Assembly (NCBI GenBank): GCA_947462875.1
Contig: CANHQJ010000009.1
Location: 62,001-126,000 of the forward strand
Length of the DNA stretch: 64,000 nt
Direction of reading: 5' to 3'
Source of the DNA: Verrucomicrobiia bacterium
GTDB taxonomy: Bacteria > Verrucomicrobiota > Verrucomicrobiia > Verrucomicrobiales > Akkermansiaceae
Below the pieces are notes generated by a model that did no database searches, was not told the origin of the DNA, and saw only the letters and a program-made list of their open reading frames with translations. The translations under genes and the position numbers were made by a program. Numbering within the stretch: position 1 is the stretch's first letter; each line of letters opens with the position of its first letter. Positions 1 to 7,886 of the stretch are shown here, in pieces.

Positions 1-858
1 TTGCACGTTGCCGCGGTCCCAGCCCAGGCTGAGCCGGGCATTCGGCGAGTTCAAGGTTCCTCCGGACAGGTTATAGATGGAGGACGGGCCATAGCCCCAA
101 TGGCCCATGAGAAACGAGGCGCTGGTGCCATTGCTGTCATTGGTGCCGTTGACATTGAGTGTGCCGCCGGTGTGGCTGACCGTATCATTCACGTAATACA
201 GATCCGCCATGACGAAACGATCGGTGGTAATGTCCGCGCCCGTCTGAATCGCCAGGGTTTGTGTGCCACCGGAATTGTTCCAATTGAAGCGAAGATTGGC
301 TGAGACTGTCAATGGCCCCGCGATGGTGAGGGTGCCGGCATTGACGTTGAGATCACCCGTGACACTGGTGCTACCCGTAAGCGCAACGGTACCAGTTCCG
401 CTTTTGTTGAGGCCCGCTCCGGAGACAGTGGCTGCTACAGTTCCGCTGCCGCCACCAGAGAGCTGGATGGGGCCAGTGCCAAAACTGAGGCTGCCGGTTC
501 CGGCAATGGTGGGAGTGCCTTCCTGAAAAACCAGACCCGCCACGCTGATCACACCTGAGGTGCTGACTGTGAATGGATCGACCGCGTCCGTGCCTGCGGA
601 AAAAATGGCGGTATCGCCATTGACCCAAGCGCCTGGAGCAGTGGTGTCACCGGCTTCTGTGGAATTCCAATAGGTGTCAACGCCCCAAGTGCCCGTGGGT
701 GTTGTGCCCGCACCTGCCGTGTCGCCGTTGGCGTCCCAGTAGAGATTGGCGGCGCTTGCATGCGAGGCGAGGCATGCCGCTAAAGCCATGTGAAATTTGA
801 TGGCAGAGTGGTTCTGGCGGAACCATGAAGTCATGAGGTGGACGTTTTTTTGTTTCAT
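1..858 (-). CDS. Autotransporter-associated strand-repeat protein, N-terminal part (runs off the left edge)
   Basis: Large secreted or surface protein. The frame stays open for 286 codons from ATG at 858 to the window edge, so the C-terminus (a barrel or PEP-CTERM anchor, if any) is not visible. Residues about 18-37 form a hydrophobic, signal-peptide-like stretch ending in SHASAA, followed by NLYWDANGD. The rest is dominated by Gly, Thr, Ser and Asn in short strand repeats such as LNKSGTGTVALTGS and NVNAGTLTIAGPLT. This is typical of autotransporter-associated beta-strand (PATR-like) repeats that stack into a beta-helix. Verrucomicrobial members are often very long. The function is unknown; adhesion or surface structure is an inference. 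A promoter lies 36 nt upstream. Confidence 0.8.
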   Translation of the reverse strand, partial: MKQKNVHLMTSWFRQNHSAIKFHMALAACLASHASAANLYWDANGDTAGAGTTPTGTWGVDTYWNSTEAGDTTAPGAWVNGDTAIFSAGTDAVDPFTVSTSGVISVAGLVFQEGTPTIAGTGSLSFGTGPIQLSGGGSGTVAATVSGAGLNKSGTGTVALTGSTSVTGDLNVNAGTLTIAGPLTVSANLRFNWNNSGGTQTLAIQTGADITTDRFVMADLYYVNDTVSHTGGTLNVNGTNDSNGTSASFLMGHWGYGPSSIYNLSGGTLNSPNARLSLGWDRGNVQ

Positions 859-894
859 GTTACGTTTATGGGGTTCGGTTTTTTGTATTGATAT

Positions 895-922
895 AAGATA
901 CTGTTAGCAGATTACCTGCCAA
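895..922 (-). promoter_or_regulatory. Predicted promoter of the strand-repeat protein gene
   Basis: On the minus strand, TTGGCA (917-922) and TATCTT (895-900) are separated by 16 nt. The ATG is at 858, leaving a leader of about 30 nt. Confidence 0.4.
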
Positions 923-1054
923 CATGGGGGCGTCAATAAAACTTTTGTATAATCTGCAAAATGAGCGATTTGATCTTTCTCGAACCGTTGATAGGCAGAA
1001 GGGGGGTGCCATGGGTAGCAGCTTCGTGACTCTTGGCATTGGGAAAAATCGCAC

Positions 1055-1084
1055 TTGCACACAGTTGCCGTGTTCGCTTAGGTG
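1055..1084 (+). promoter_or_regulatory. Predicted near-leaderless promoter of the antiporter gene
   Basis: TTGCAC (1055-1060), an 18-nt spacer and TAGGTG (1079-1084) lie 7 nt before the TTG codon at 1092. The transcript would begin at or next to that codon, which supports TTG as the start. Confidence 0.35.
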
Positions 1085-1091
1085 AGGGCGT

Positions 1092-2378
1092 TTGAATCCT
1101 GCCGCCATTGAAAATACTGTTGTGAACGTGCTCATCGCTTGGGTGGTGATCATTGGCTCGGCGTGGGCGGTGGGGCGATTGGGGAAAAAAGTGGGTCAGC
1201 CACTGGCGGTCGGGGAAATCGCTGCAGGTATTCTATTGGGCCCTTCCGTGCTGGGGCTTTGCGGGCCCTGGGGGGCGGAAGCTGTCGACTTTTTACGCAA
1301 TACGGAACTGCAGAAAATGCTGCAAGTATTGGGCAAGCTGGGGCTGATTTTTCTGCTGTTTCAGGTGGGCATGCAGTTTCATTTTTCAGACATCCGCGGC
1401 CGCTCACGCACGGTGTTGTCCGTGGCGGCACTGGGCATCATCGGCCCGATGTTGCTGGGAGTTCTGATCGGTCCTTGGCTTCACCAGCAATGCGCGCCGG
1501 AGGTGCCGCGGGCTGGCATGATGTTGTTCTGTGGCATCGCGATGTCCATTTCCGCTCTGCCCATCATGGGGCGGATTCTGATCGAGATGAATTTGCAAAC
1601 GCGACCGTTTGCCCTGATTGCCATCTCGGCAGCGGCGCTGGATGATGTCTTGGGCTGGATTCTGTTGGCCTCGGCAGGTGCACTGGCGACGTCTTGGGCG
1701 AAGAATCAAGCCTTTGCCGTGGATAGCCTGGCCATGCAGATCGCTGGCATTGCGCTCTATTATGGGGTGATGATGAAAGCCGTGGGGCCGCTGTTGCGGT
1801 CGCTCTATCGCCGGTTGGCCACACCCGCCGACAAGTTGCCTCACTCGTTTCTCGCGGTTCTGCTGGTGGTGCTGTTTTGTTCCTGTCTGATCACGCATCG
1901 CTTGGGGATTTTCACGATCTTCGGGGCCTTCATGCTGGGCGCGGCTCTGCATCAGGAGCGCGGATTGGCCGAGGCCTGGACAAGCCGCTACTCCGCTCTG
2001 GTGACTGTTGCGTTTGTCCCGATCTTTTTCACCAACAACGGGCTGAACGTGAATTTGCAGAGTCTGAGTGCGGTGGGATGGTCGGCCTTGTTACTGGTTT
2101 GTCTTTGCTCTGTTGTGGGAAAATTGGGCTGCTGTTATCTGGGTGCGCGTTTGGGGGGAGAGTCTCACGGGGATGCGTTTCGCATCGGCACCCTGCTCAA
2201 TACCCGGGCCCTGATGGGCTTGATTGCCGTGAGCGTGGGCAAGAGCCTGGGCTTGTTCAATGACACCCTGTTCACGATCTTCGTGCTGATGTGTTTGATC
2301 ACCACGGCGATGTGCGGGCCATTGCTGCAATGGACTCTTCGCGGCGAACGCAGGAAAGAGATGTCACAGAGCGACTGA
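1092..2378 (+). CDS. CPA2-family cation/proton antiporter (KefB/NapA-like membrane domain)
   Basis: Inner-membrane exchanger of H+ for Na+ or K+. The 428-residue product is almost wholly hydrophobic, with about 12 predicted membrane segments. It carries the family pattern GQPLAVGEIAAGILLGPSVLG (residues about 35-55), then LGLIFLLFQVGMQ and the AAALDDVLGW segment, whose paired Asp residues sit at the ion-binding position of CPA2 exchangers. It ends soon after the last helix, so it lacks the RCK/TrkA_N regulatory domain of full KefB proteins. TTG at 1092 is the first possible start after an in-frame stop and fits the promoter; GTG at 1122 is an alternative. The substrate ion cannot be read from the sequence. 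Confidence 0.85.
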   Translation: MNPAAIENTVVNVLIAWVVIIGSAWAVGRLGKKVGQPLAVGEIAAGILLGPSVLGLCGPWGAEAVDFLRNTELQKMLQVLGKLGLIFLLFQVGMQFHFSDIRGRSRTVLSVAALGIIGPMLLGVLIGPWLHQQCAPEVPRAGMMLFCGIAMSISALPIMGRILIEMNLQTRPFALIAISAAALDDVLGWILLASAGALATSWAKNQAFAVDSLAMQIAGIALYYGVMMKAVGPLLRSLYRRLATPADKLPHSFLAVLLVVLFCSCLITHRLGIFTIFGAFMLGAALHQERGLAEAWTSRYSALVTVAFVPIFFTNNGLNVNLQSLSAVGWSALLLVCLCSVVGKLGCCYLGARLGGESHGDAFRIGTLLNTRALMGLIAVSVGKSLGLFNDTLFTIFVLMCLITTAMCGPLLQWTLRGERRKEMSQSD

Positions 2379-2433
2379 GCATGCGTGGCAGAGATGTCCG
2401 CTCGTGTGAATTTTTTGCATTGTTAGATTTTGT

Positions 2434-2461
2434 TTGGCCAGGACTGTGCTTACAGTAAGTC
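2434..2461 (+). promoter_or_regulatory. Predicted promoter of the halogenase gene
   Basis: TTGGCC (2434-2439), 16 nt, TAAGTC (2456-2461). This overlaps the in-frame TTG at 2434 and so favours the ATG at 2482 as the true start. Confidence 0.3.
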
Positions 2462-2481
2462 CTGTTAAAACGTTTCTCTGC

Positions 2482-3993
2482 ATGACAGCGCAATACAAAG
2501 AAAAGGAATCTTCGGGTGTTTCATCGGTGCTGGTTTTGGGCGGCGGTAGTGCTGGGCTCCTGGCGGCCTTGGCTCTCAAATGTCAGCTTCCCCATTGCTC
2601 GGTCAAATTGATCCACAGCAAGGAGATTGGTGTGATCGGCGTGGGGGAGGGAACGACAGCGGTATTTCCGCAATTTTTGTTCAAGGTTCTGGGCATTTCG
2701 AAAGAGCGCTTTTACCGCGAGGCGATGCCGACGTGGAAGCAGGGAATCCGGTTTCTGTGGGGCGAGCGCGGGGATTATTTTTATGACTTTGGCTTCCAGT
2801 ATGACCAGCAATTTCCCGGAATGAGCAAAGCGACGGGGTTTTATGCGGAAGAGAACTGCGATGATCTGAGCGAGGTCTGTGCCATGATGAGAGCGGGCAA
2901 GGCCTTCGCCGCTGGGCCGCTCAACAAGCCGCTGATCAAGGGCGAATATGCCTTTCACATCGAAAATGAAAAACTCGTGCGCTGTCTCACCAATATCGCG
3001 ATCGAGCATGGAGTGGTGATGGAAGAGGATACGCTGCTGCATGCGCAAGCCGATGAAAACGGCATTCGTTCGCTGCACTTTCAGAGCGGTGCCACCCACA
3101 GCGCGGATCTATACATTGATGCCTCTGGTTTTCGCACGGAATTGATCGGCAAAGCGCTGGGCGTTCCGTTCCAGAGCTTCGCCGGTTCGTTGTTCTGTGA
3201 TCGCGCCGTCATCGGTGGATGGGTGCGCCAGGAAGAGCCCTTGCAGGCCTATACCACCGCGGAGACGATGGATGCGGGGTGGTGCTGGCAGATCGAGCAT
3301 GAGCATTTCATCAATCGGGGCTATGTCTATGGCGCGGATTTTCTCAGTGATGAGCAAGCCGAGGCGGAATTCCGCAAAGTGAATCCGCGAGCGGGGAATA
3401 CCCGTGTGGTAAAGTTCCGCAGCGGGCGGATGGAGCGGAGTTGGGAAAAAAATGTCGTCGCCATCGGCAACAGCTCGGGATTCGTCGAACCGCTCGAGGC
3501 CACGGCTCTGGCGCAAATCATTTTTGCCAGCCGGTGGTTGGTGGAAATGCTGAAACAATCCCAGTATCGTCCGGGAGATGCGCAGCGGGATCAATACAAT
3601 CTCTTTATGGGCCGGGCGTGGGATGAAATCCGCGACTTCCTCGCGCTGCACTACAAGTTCAACACCCTGCGGGATACGCCGTTTTGGCGGCATTGTCAGG
3701 AACATACGTCGCTGGGGGACTTTCAGGCATTTTTTGAGAAGTATCAGCAAATCGGCCCCAGCCCCACGTTGATCAATACCTTGCCGTATCAGCCGAATGT
3801 TTACGGCATAGAAGGCTACCTGGTGCATCTGCTGGGCATGCGAGTGCCGCATCGGGCCGGGCACCCGGCCACTCCGCAAGAGCTGGCGATTTGGGAAAAA
3901 CACCGCGCGCGCCATCGCCTCACCGCCTCTCAAGCGCTCACCTGCCAGCAAGCGCTCGATGCCATCCGCAGGCCGCACTGGCGCTGGGATTGA
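2482..3993 (+). CDS. Flavin-dependent tryptophan halogenase family protein
   Basis: FADH2-dependent monooxygenase-fold enzyme of the Trp_halogenase family, expected to install Cl or Br on an aromatic substrate with help from a flavin reductase. The 503-residue product has the FAD dinucleotide motif GGGSAG (about 20-25), VIGVGEGTT (51-59) and PTWKQGIRF, whose Lys86 matches the catalytic lysine of PrnA-type enzymes. It also has SGFVEPLEATAL, containing the Glu near the active site. The usual WxWxIP signature reads WCWQIEHE, so Pro is replaced by Glu. No biosynthetic cluster or flavin reductase lies beside it. The substrate is unknown. It could instead be a related flavin oxygenase of this superfamily. 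Confidence 0.8.
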   Translation: MTAQYKEKESSGVSSVLVLGGGSAGLLAALALKCQLPHCSVKLIHSKEIGVIGVGEGTTAVFPQFLFKVLGISKERFYREAMPTWKQGIRFLWGERGDYFYDFGFQYDQQFPGMSKATGFYAEENCDDLSEVCAMMRAGKAFAAGPLNKPLIKGEYAFHIENEKLVRCLTNIAIEHGVVMEEDTLLHAQADENGIRSLHFQSGATHSADLYIDASGFRTELIGKALGVPFQSFAGSLFCDRAVIGGWVRQEEPLQAYTTAETMDAGWCWQIEHEHFINRGYVYGADFLSDEQAEAEFRKVNPRAGNTRVVKFRSGRMERSWEKNVVAIGNSSGFVEPLEATALAQIIFASRWLVEMLKQSQYRPGDAQRDQYNLFMGRAWDEIRDFLALHYKFNTLRDTPFWRHCQEHTSLGDFQAFFEKYQQIGPSPTLINTLPYQPNVYGIEGYLVHLLGMRVPHRAGHPATPQELAIWEKHRARHRLTASQALTCQQALDAIRRPHWRWD

Positions 3994-4027
3994 CCCCGTC
4001 GTGGGTGTCTGGTCTCCCGCGTTTCGT

Positions 4028-5623
4028 TCACTTCATCAGCCGCAGCATTTCCTTGCCTGTGGCCTCGCCGATCAGAAGAAAGGATTCGGCGTTGTTGTGG
4101 TAGTCCCATTCGCGACCGCCGGGCGACTGTTCTTTGGGTAAAAAATACGGGATGGTGTCCACCGCGGCGGTGTGGGGGATGGCGGGCGGCAGGGCCATCT
4201 GGGCGTCGTGGACTTTCCGCAGCAGCGGTTGCATTTTTTCGCCGTATTGGCCGAGCGCGGCGATGACGACGGGAAGCGCGGGGGTGTTCCACTCTTTCCG
4301 CAGGTCCTGGATCAGACCGGTGAGGTTTTTGGCATAGGCTGCGGAAAACGCGGGCGATCCGGCATCGGCTATGCCCTGGAACCAGACCAGGCCGGCGAGC
4401 TCGGGACTGCGGTCGGCGAAGTCGGGGCAGTAGCGGGGGATATCGGCGAGGGTCTGTTTCACGCCGTTGATCAGTTCGAGGTATTCCTGGCCATTGAGCA
4501 GATATTGTTTGAGATCGACCCATTGATCGACCATGCGCGCGCCGGTGCCGGAGTGTTCGCCGTTGCCGGGGTTCTTGGCGACAAAAGCCTTGCCATCGAG
4601 ATTTTTCTGCACCTGCGCCCAGTAGCCGCCGGTAATGGAGTCGCCGATGAATAGCACGCGCGGAATGGGGCGGGACGGATTTTTCCGCGCCTTGAGTGCG
4701 GCTTCCACGACTTCGGTGACCTTGGGCGCAAGGTTGCCGACGTCGTGCACGTTGAGTGCCTTGGGCTTGCCCTAGCGGCGGGATTCGGCATTCAGGTCGT
4801 TGATGATGACGCCGTTTTCCTCCATGACCTTGGCGGCGATGGCGTTGTATTTGTCCACCATCTCACCGCCCACGTAGCCCGGTTCCGAGCCGACAAGGAT
4901 GGGCGTGGTGTGGGCCCAAATGAGGGTGGCCTTGGTCTGTTTCAGGCGGGCGACGATGGAGCGGAGGTTTTTTTCGTAGTCGGCGATGGAGGTGCGGATG
5001 GTGCCCTGACCGGGAGCGGCGCGTTGGCCGGTTTGGGGGTCGAGCGTGGCCTGATCCCAGACCCCGTGGTTGAAATGGATGACGTCCCAGTTTCCCTCCA
5101 GATCCAGCCCGCCCCCGCCCGAGGGCGAAAGGTAATCGTATCCCAGCGAGCGCGAGCCGCGCTGGAACCAGACCGGCGCTTTGGTGGCGAAACGGATGAG
5201 CAACACCGGTTCCTCGCTGGCCTCGCCGATCACGTGAGCGAACATGTGCTCCAGCCCGACGCCGAAACCAAGCGGATCCGCAGGATCGGTGGGGATTTGC
5301 AACAATCGACCGGGCGAGCGTGTGTTGTTGGAGAGAGGGTGGGCATCGTAGAGGGCGACGTCCGAGCGTTTGGCCCATGATCTCGACGGCTCTTTGAAAA
5401 AAGAGTAGCGATCGGTTTTCTTGAGAACGGTCAGCAAGGTGCCTGGGGCGTCGTTCGCAGGGGCCGAGGGGGCGGCTTTTTTCCCGGGATCGCGCGAGGC
5501 GCCATCGATCGAGCCCTGGCGCAGCATCGATTCATCACCGGCGAGCACGAATACCTTGAGCGGCTCCTTGGCGAAGGCGCAGGAAGAAATGGCGAAAATG
5601 CAGGCGAGGATGCGGTTTTTCAT
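4028..5623 (-). pseudogene. SASA/SGNH two-domain esterase gene interrupted by an in-frame TAG
   Basis: Probable exported carbohydrate O-acetylesterase-like protein of about 530 codons. It starts with a signal peptide (MKNRILACIFAISSCAFA). A TAG at 4772-4774 splits it into 283 and about 247 residues, and both halves are in the same frame with matching domain content. A single substitution, such as CAG to TAG, would explain it. Domain order: SASA-like N half (21-175; VFVLAGDESM), the C-terminal half of an SGNH domain (179-320; WDVIHFNHGVWD, VHDVGNLAPKV), the N-terminal half of SGNH (322-381; LFIGDSITGGYW), then the SASA C half (382-531; LVWFQGIADAG, NNAESFLLIGEATG). SGNH therefore looks circularly permuted and nested. 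The SASA nucleophile position (GQSNM in the family) reads GDESM. It lies 8 nt downstream of tcdA. Confidence 0.75.
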
Positions 5624-5631
5624 GAGAAGGA

Positions 5632-6417
5632 CTACGTTCTGGCTTTCGTCAAAATTTCCAAGGCCTGGGCGGCGGCGATGAGGCCGAAGGTGGCGGTGAC
5701 GGGGGTGGCGGTGCCGTAGCCGGATTCGCAGTTCAGGCGCAGATTGCTGCCCTCGGGGCGCTCGCAGGAGACGGTGCCGTCGGTTTGAGGGAAAACGGGG
5801 GCTTCGCTGGAAAAAATGGCGGTCACGCCGAATTTTTTCACTTTTTTACCCGTCGGGGCCTTGGGGAAACCGTGGTGGGCGCGCAGGTTTTTGCGGGTCT
5901 GGAGAAGTAGGGCATCCTGGCTGGTGAGGGCGAGGTCGGCGACCTGGATGCGGCTGGGATCGCGCCGACCGCCGGCGGCACCGCAGGTGACGATGGGGAT
6001 GCCGCGCTGTTTGCAGGTGGCGATGAGATGGCACTTCTGGCGCACGGCGTCGATGGCATCGATCACGACATCAAATCCGTCACCGAGCAGCTCCTCGGCA
6101 TTCTTTTCTGAATAAAACGTTTGTTTTTCTTCGATGGTGGCATCGGGGTTGATCGCGCGGATGCGGTCGGCCATGGCGGTGGTTTTCAAACGACCGATTT
6201 GACCGTCCATGGCGTGGAGTTGTCGGTTCACATTGCTGAGGCAGATTTCATCGAGATCGATCAAAGTGAGGTGGCCGACGCCCGAGCGGGCGAGGGCTTC
6301 GACTGTCCAAGAACCGACGCCGCCAATGCCGACAATGGCGACGCGAGCCTGCGAAAAGCGCTCCAGAGCGCTAGCACCGTAGAGTCTGGAAATTCCGGAA
6401 AAACGTGAGGAAGACAT
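5632..6417 (-). CDS. tcdA: tRNA threonylcarbamoyladenosine dehydratase (TcdA/CsdL family)
   Basis: ThiF/E1-like, ATP-dependent cyclase that converts t6A37 of ANN-decoding tRNAs to the cyclic form ct6A. The 261-residue length matches the family. Visible features are the N-terminal FSGISRLYG, the nucleotide-binding GIGGVGSW (about 31-38), LIDLDEICLSNVNRQ with the acidic and Arg residues for ATP, and FDVVIDAIDAV. The C-terminal SGYGTATPVTATFG is typical of TcdA rather than of ThiF or MoeB, and the zinc CxxC pairs of MoeB are missing. In E. coli it works with a CsdA/CsdE sulfur system, which is not seen here. The broken esterase gene follows 8 nt downstream on the same strand and may be co-transcribed. 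Confidence 0.9.
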   Translation of the reverse strand: MSSSRFSGISRLYGASALERFSQARVAIVGIGGVGSWTVEALARSGVGHLTLIDLDEICLSNVNRQLHAMDGQIGRLKTTAMADRIRAINPDATIEEKQTFYSEKNAEELLGDGFDVVIDAIDAVRQKCHLIATCKQRGIPIVTCGAAGGRRDPSRIQVADLALTSQDALLLQTRKNLRAHHGFPKAPTGKKVKKFGVTAIFSSEAPVFPQTDGTVSCERPEGSNLRLNCESGYGTATPVTATFGLIAAAQALEILTKART

Positions 6418-6538
6418 TGAGAGAGAGTAGGTAGTGATTTATGCTGAGAGTTCTTTGTGTGATTTATTAAACATTTGTTTCAATCGTTCGTTTCTGCATG
6501 TGAACAAGGTGCGAATTTCGATAGGGGTGGCGGGCTGA

Positions 6539-7066
6539 TTAATTAAAACGAACGTTTGCCGCGGCGAGGGCGGCGTGGATTTTGAAGTCGATGGCCTTGC
6601 CTTGTTGTTCCTGCTCGGCGAGCCAGGAGCGGAGGTGGGCGAGGGGGATTTGGTGGACGATGATGGACTCGCCGGCGACCCCGCCGCCGCTGTGTTCCTG
6701 CTTCAGGCCGGTGGCGAGGAAGAGGTGGGTGATTTCCGAGGTCATGCCGGCGGAGGTGGGTGAGGCGAGCAAAAGGGAGATCGAGGAGGCGGTGAATCCG
6801 GTTTCCTCTTCCAGCTCGCGCGCGGCGGTGGCGGCGAGGGATTCGCCTGCGAACTCCGGCTCATCGCCGACGAGACCGGCGGGAATTTCGATGACGGGGC
6901 ACTGCACGGGGATGCGGAATTGCTCGATGAGGATGACTTTTTCCTCATCAGTGATCGCCAGAATGCCGACGGCGGCGTTGGCGTGCGGCCTCCGCACAAA
7001 CTCCCAGTGACCGCGTTGTTGCAGGATGAGCCAGCGGGAGGCGAAAAGGGTGGTGGGATCAGACAT
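6539..7066 (-). CDS. NUDIX hydrolase, ADP-ribose pyrophosphatase-like
   Basis: Cytosolic NUDIX hydrolase that likely cleaves ADP-ribose or a related nucleoside-diphosphate sugar. The 175-residue protein has the family beta-strand VILIEQFRIPVQCPVIEIPAGLV, followed by a Nudix box ending in RELEEETGF (about 94-102), with the metal-binding Glu residues present. A proline-rich EIPAGL segment before the box is typical of ADPRase (NudF-like) members. ATG at 7066 (MSDPTTLFASRW) is preferred, because upstream codons in this frame lack family-like sequence and run into the radC promoter region. It is divergent from radC, with 121 nt between the starts. The substrate remains an inference. Confidence 0.85.
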   Translation of the reverse strand: MSDPTTLFASRWLILQQRGHWEFVRRPHANAAVGILAITDEEKVILIEQFRIPVQCPVIEIPAGLVGDEPEFAGESLAATAARELEEETGFTASSISLLLASPTSAGMTSEITHLFLATGLKQEHSGGGVAGESIIVHQIPLAHLRSWLAEQEQQGKAIDFKIHAALAAANVRFN

Positions 7067-7152
7067 CGGCACAGGCAAGCAGAGAACGGGCGGGCTGACA
7101 ATGCGATTGAGCGGGGATTGTGTGTTTGTGTGTTCTTTTGAACAAATCAGGC

Positions 7153-7180
7153 TTGCGCTGGGGAGGGATTTTGCTAGCCT
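7153..7180 (+). promoter_or_regulatory. Predicted near-leaderless promoter of radC
   Basis: TTGCGC (7153-7158), 16 nt, TAGCCT (7175-7180). The -10 ends 7 nt before the ATG at 7188, so transcription should start at or within a base or two of the start codon. Confidence 0.45.
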
Positions 7181-7187
7181 GCGGGGC

Positions 7188-7880
7188 ATGGAACCGATGA
7201 TGCGGGATCTTTCGGCGGGCGATCGACCGAGGGAAAAAATGCAACGACTGGGTGCGAGGGCTTTATCGAACGAGGAGCTTCTTGCCCTTTTTTTGCGCAC
7301 GGGTGTGAAAGGCAAAAGCGCGATTCAGATCGGGCGGGAGCTGATCCAGCGCTTTGGCTCGATGAGTCATCTCGGGCAGTTGAGTCTGGATGAGTTGAAA
7401 AAATGCCACGGTCTGGGCCTGGGCAAGGCCTCGCAGCTGATGGCGGCGTTTGAGTTGGGGAGGCGGGTGGCGGAGGAGCAGGTGCAGGGCGTTTCCCTGG
7501 ATTCTCCGAATGTGATCTACGAGCATTTCGCCCCGCAAATGCAGCATTTGACCCAGGAAAAGCTGGTGGTGTGCCTGCTGAATACCAAGCTGCACTTGAT
7601 GGCGATGGTGGAGGTCAGCACGGGCACGGTGAGCGAGACGCTGGCTCACCCGCGGGAAATTTTGCATCCGGTGGTGAATCGCAATGCCTACGCGTTTTTC
7701 CTGATGCACAATCATCCCTCGGGCGATCCGCTGCCGAGCCGGGCGGACCTGCAATTGACCTCGCGGGTGCGTGATGCGAGCGATCTGCTACAGGTCCGGT
7801 TTGTCGATCACGTGATCATCGGCAGACCGGCGGAAGGGCGGCTACCGTATTATTCGTTCAAAGAGGGCGGGCAGTTGTGA
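7188..7880 (+). CDS. radC: RadC/UPF0758 family JAMM-fold protein
   Basis: RadC-family protein of 230 residues. An N-terminal helix-hairpin-helix region (about 1-95; RDLSAGDRPREKM, then LKKCHGLGLGKASQL) precedes a MPN/JAMM metalloprotease-like domain. The metal motif is complete: FLMHNHPSGDPLPSRAD has HxH plus Asp, and an upstream Glu lies in VVEVSTGT-type context. The name comes from an E. coli repair mutant later assigned to another gene; the actual cellular role of the family is not established. ATG at 7188 fits the usual N-terminus and the promoter just upstream. It converges with lipA, leaving only 6 nt between stop codons. Confidence 0.88.
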   Translation: MEPMMRDLSAGDRPREKMQRLGARALSNEELLALFLRTGVKGKSAIQIGRELIQRFGSMSHLGQLSLDELKKCHGLGLGKASQLMAAFELGRRVAEEQVQGVSLDSPNVIYEHFAPQMQHLTQEKLVVCLLNTKLHLMAMVEVSTGTVSETLAHPREILHPVVNRNAYAFFLMHNHPSGDPLPSRADLQLTSRVRDASDLLQVRFVDHVIIGRPAEGRLPYYSFKEGGQL

Positions 7881-7886
7881 GCTGAC

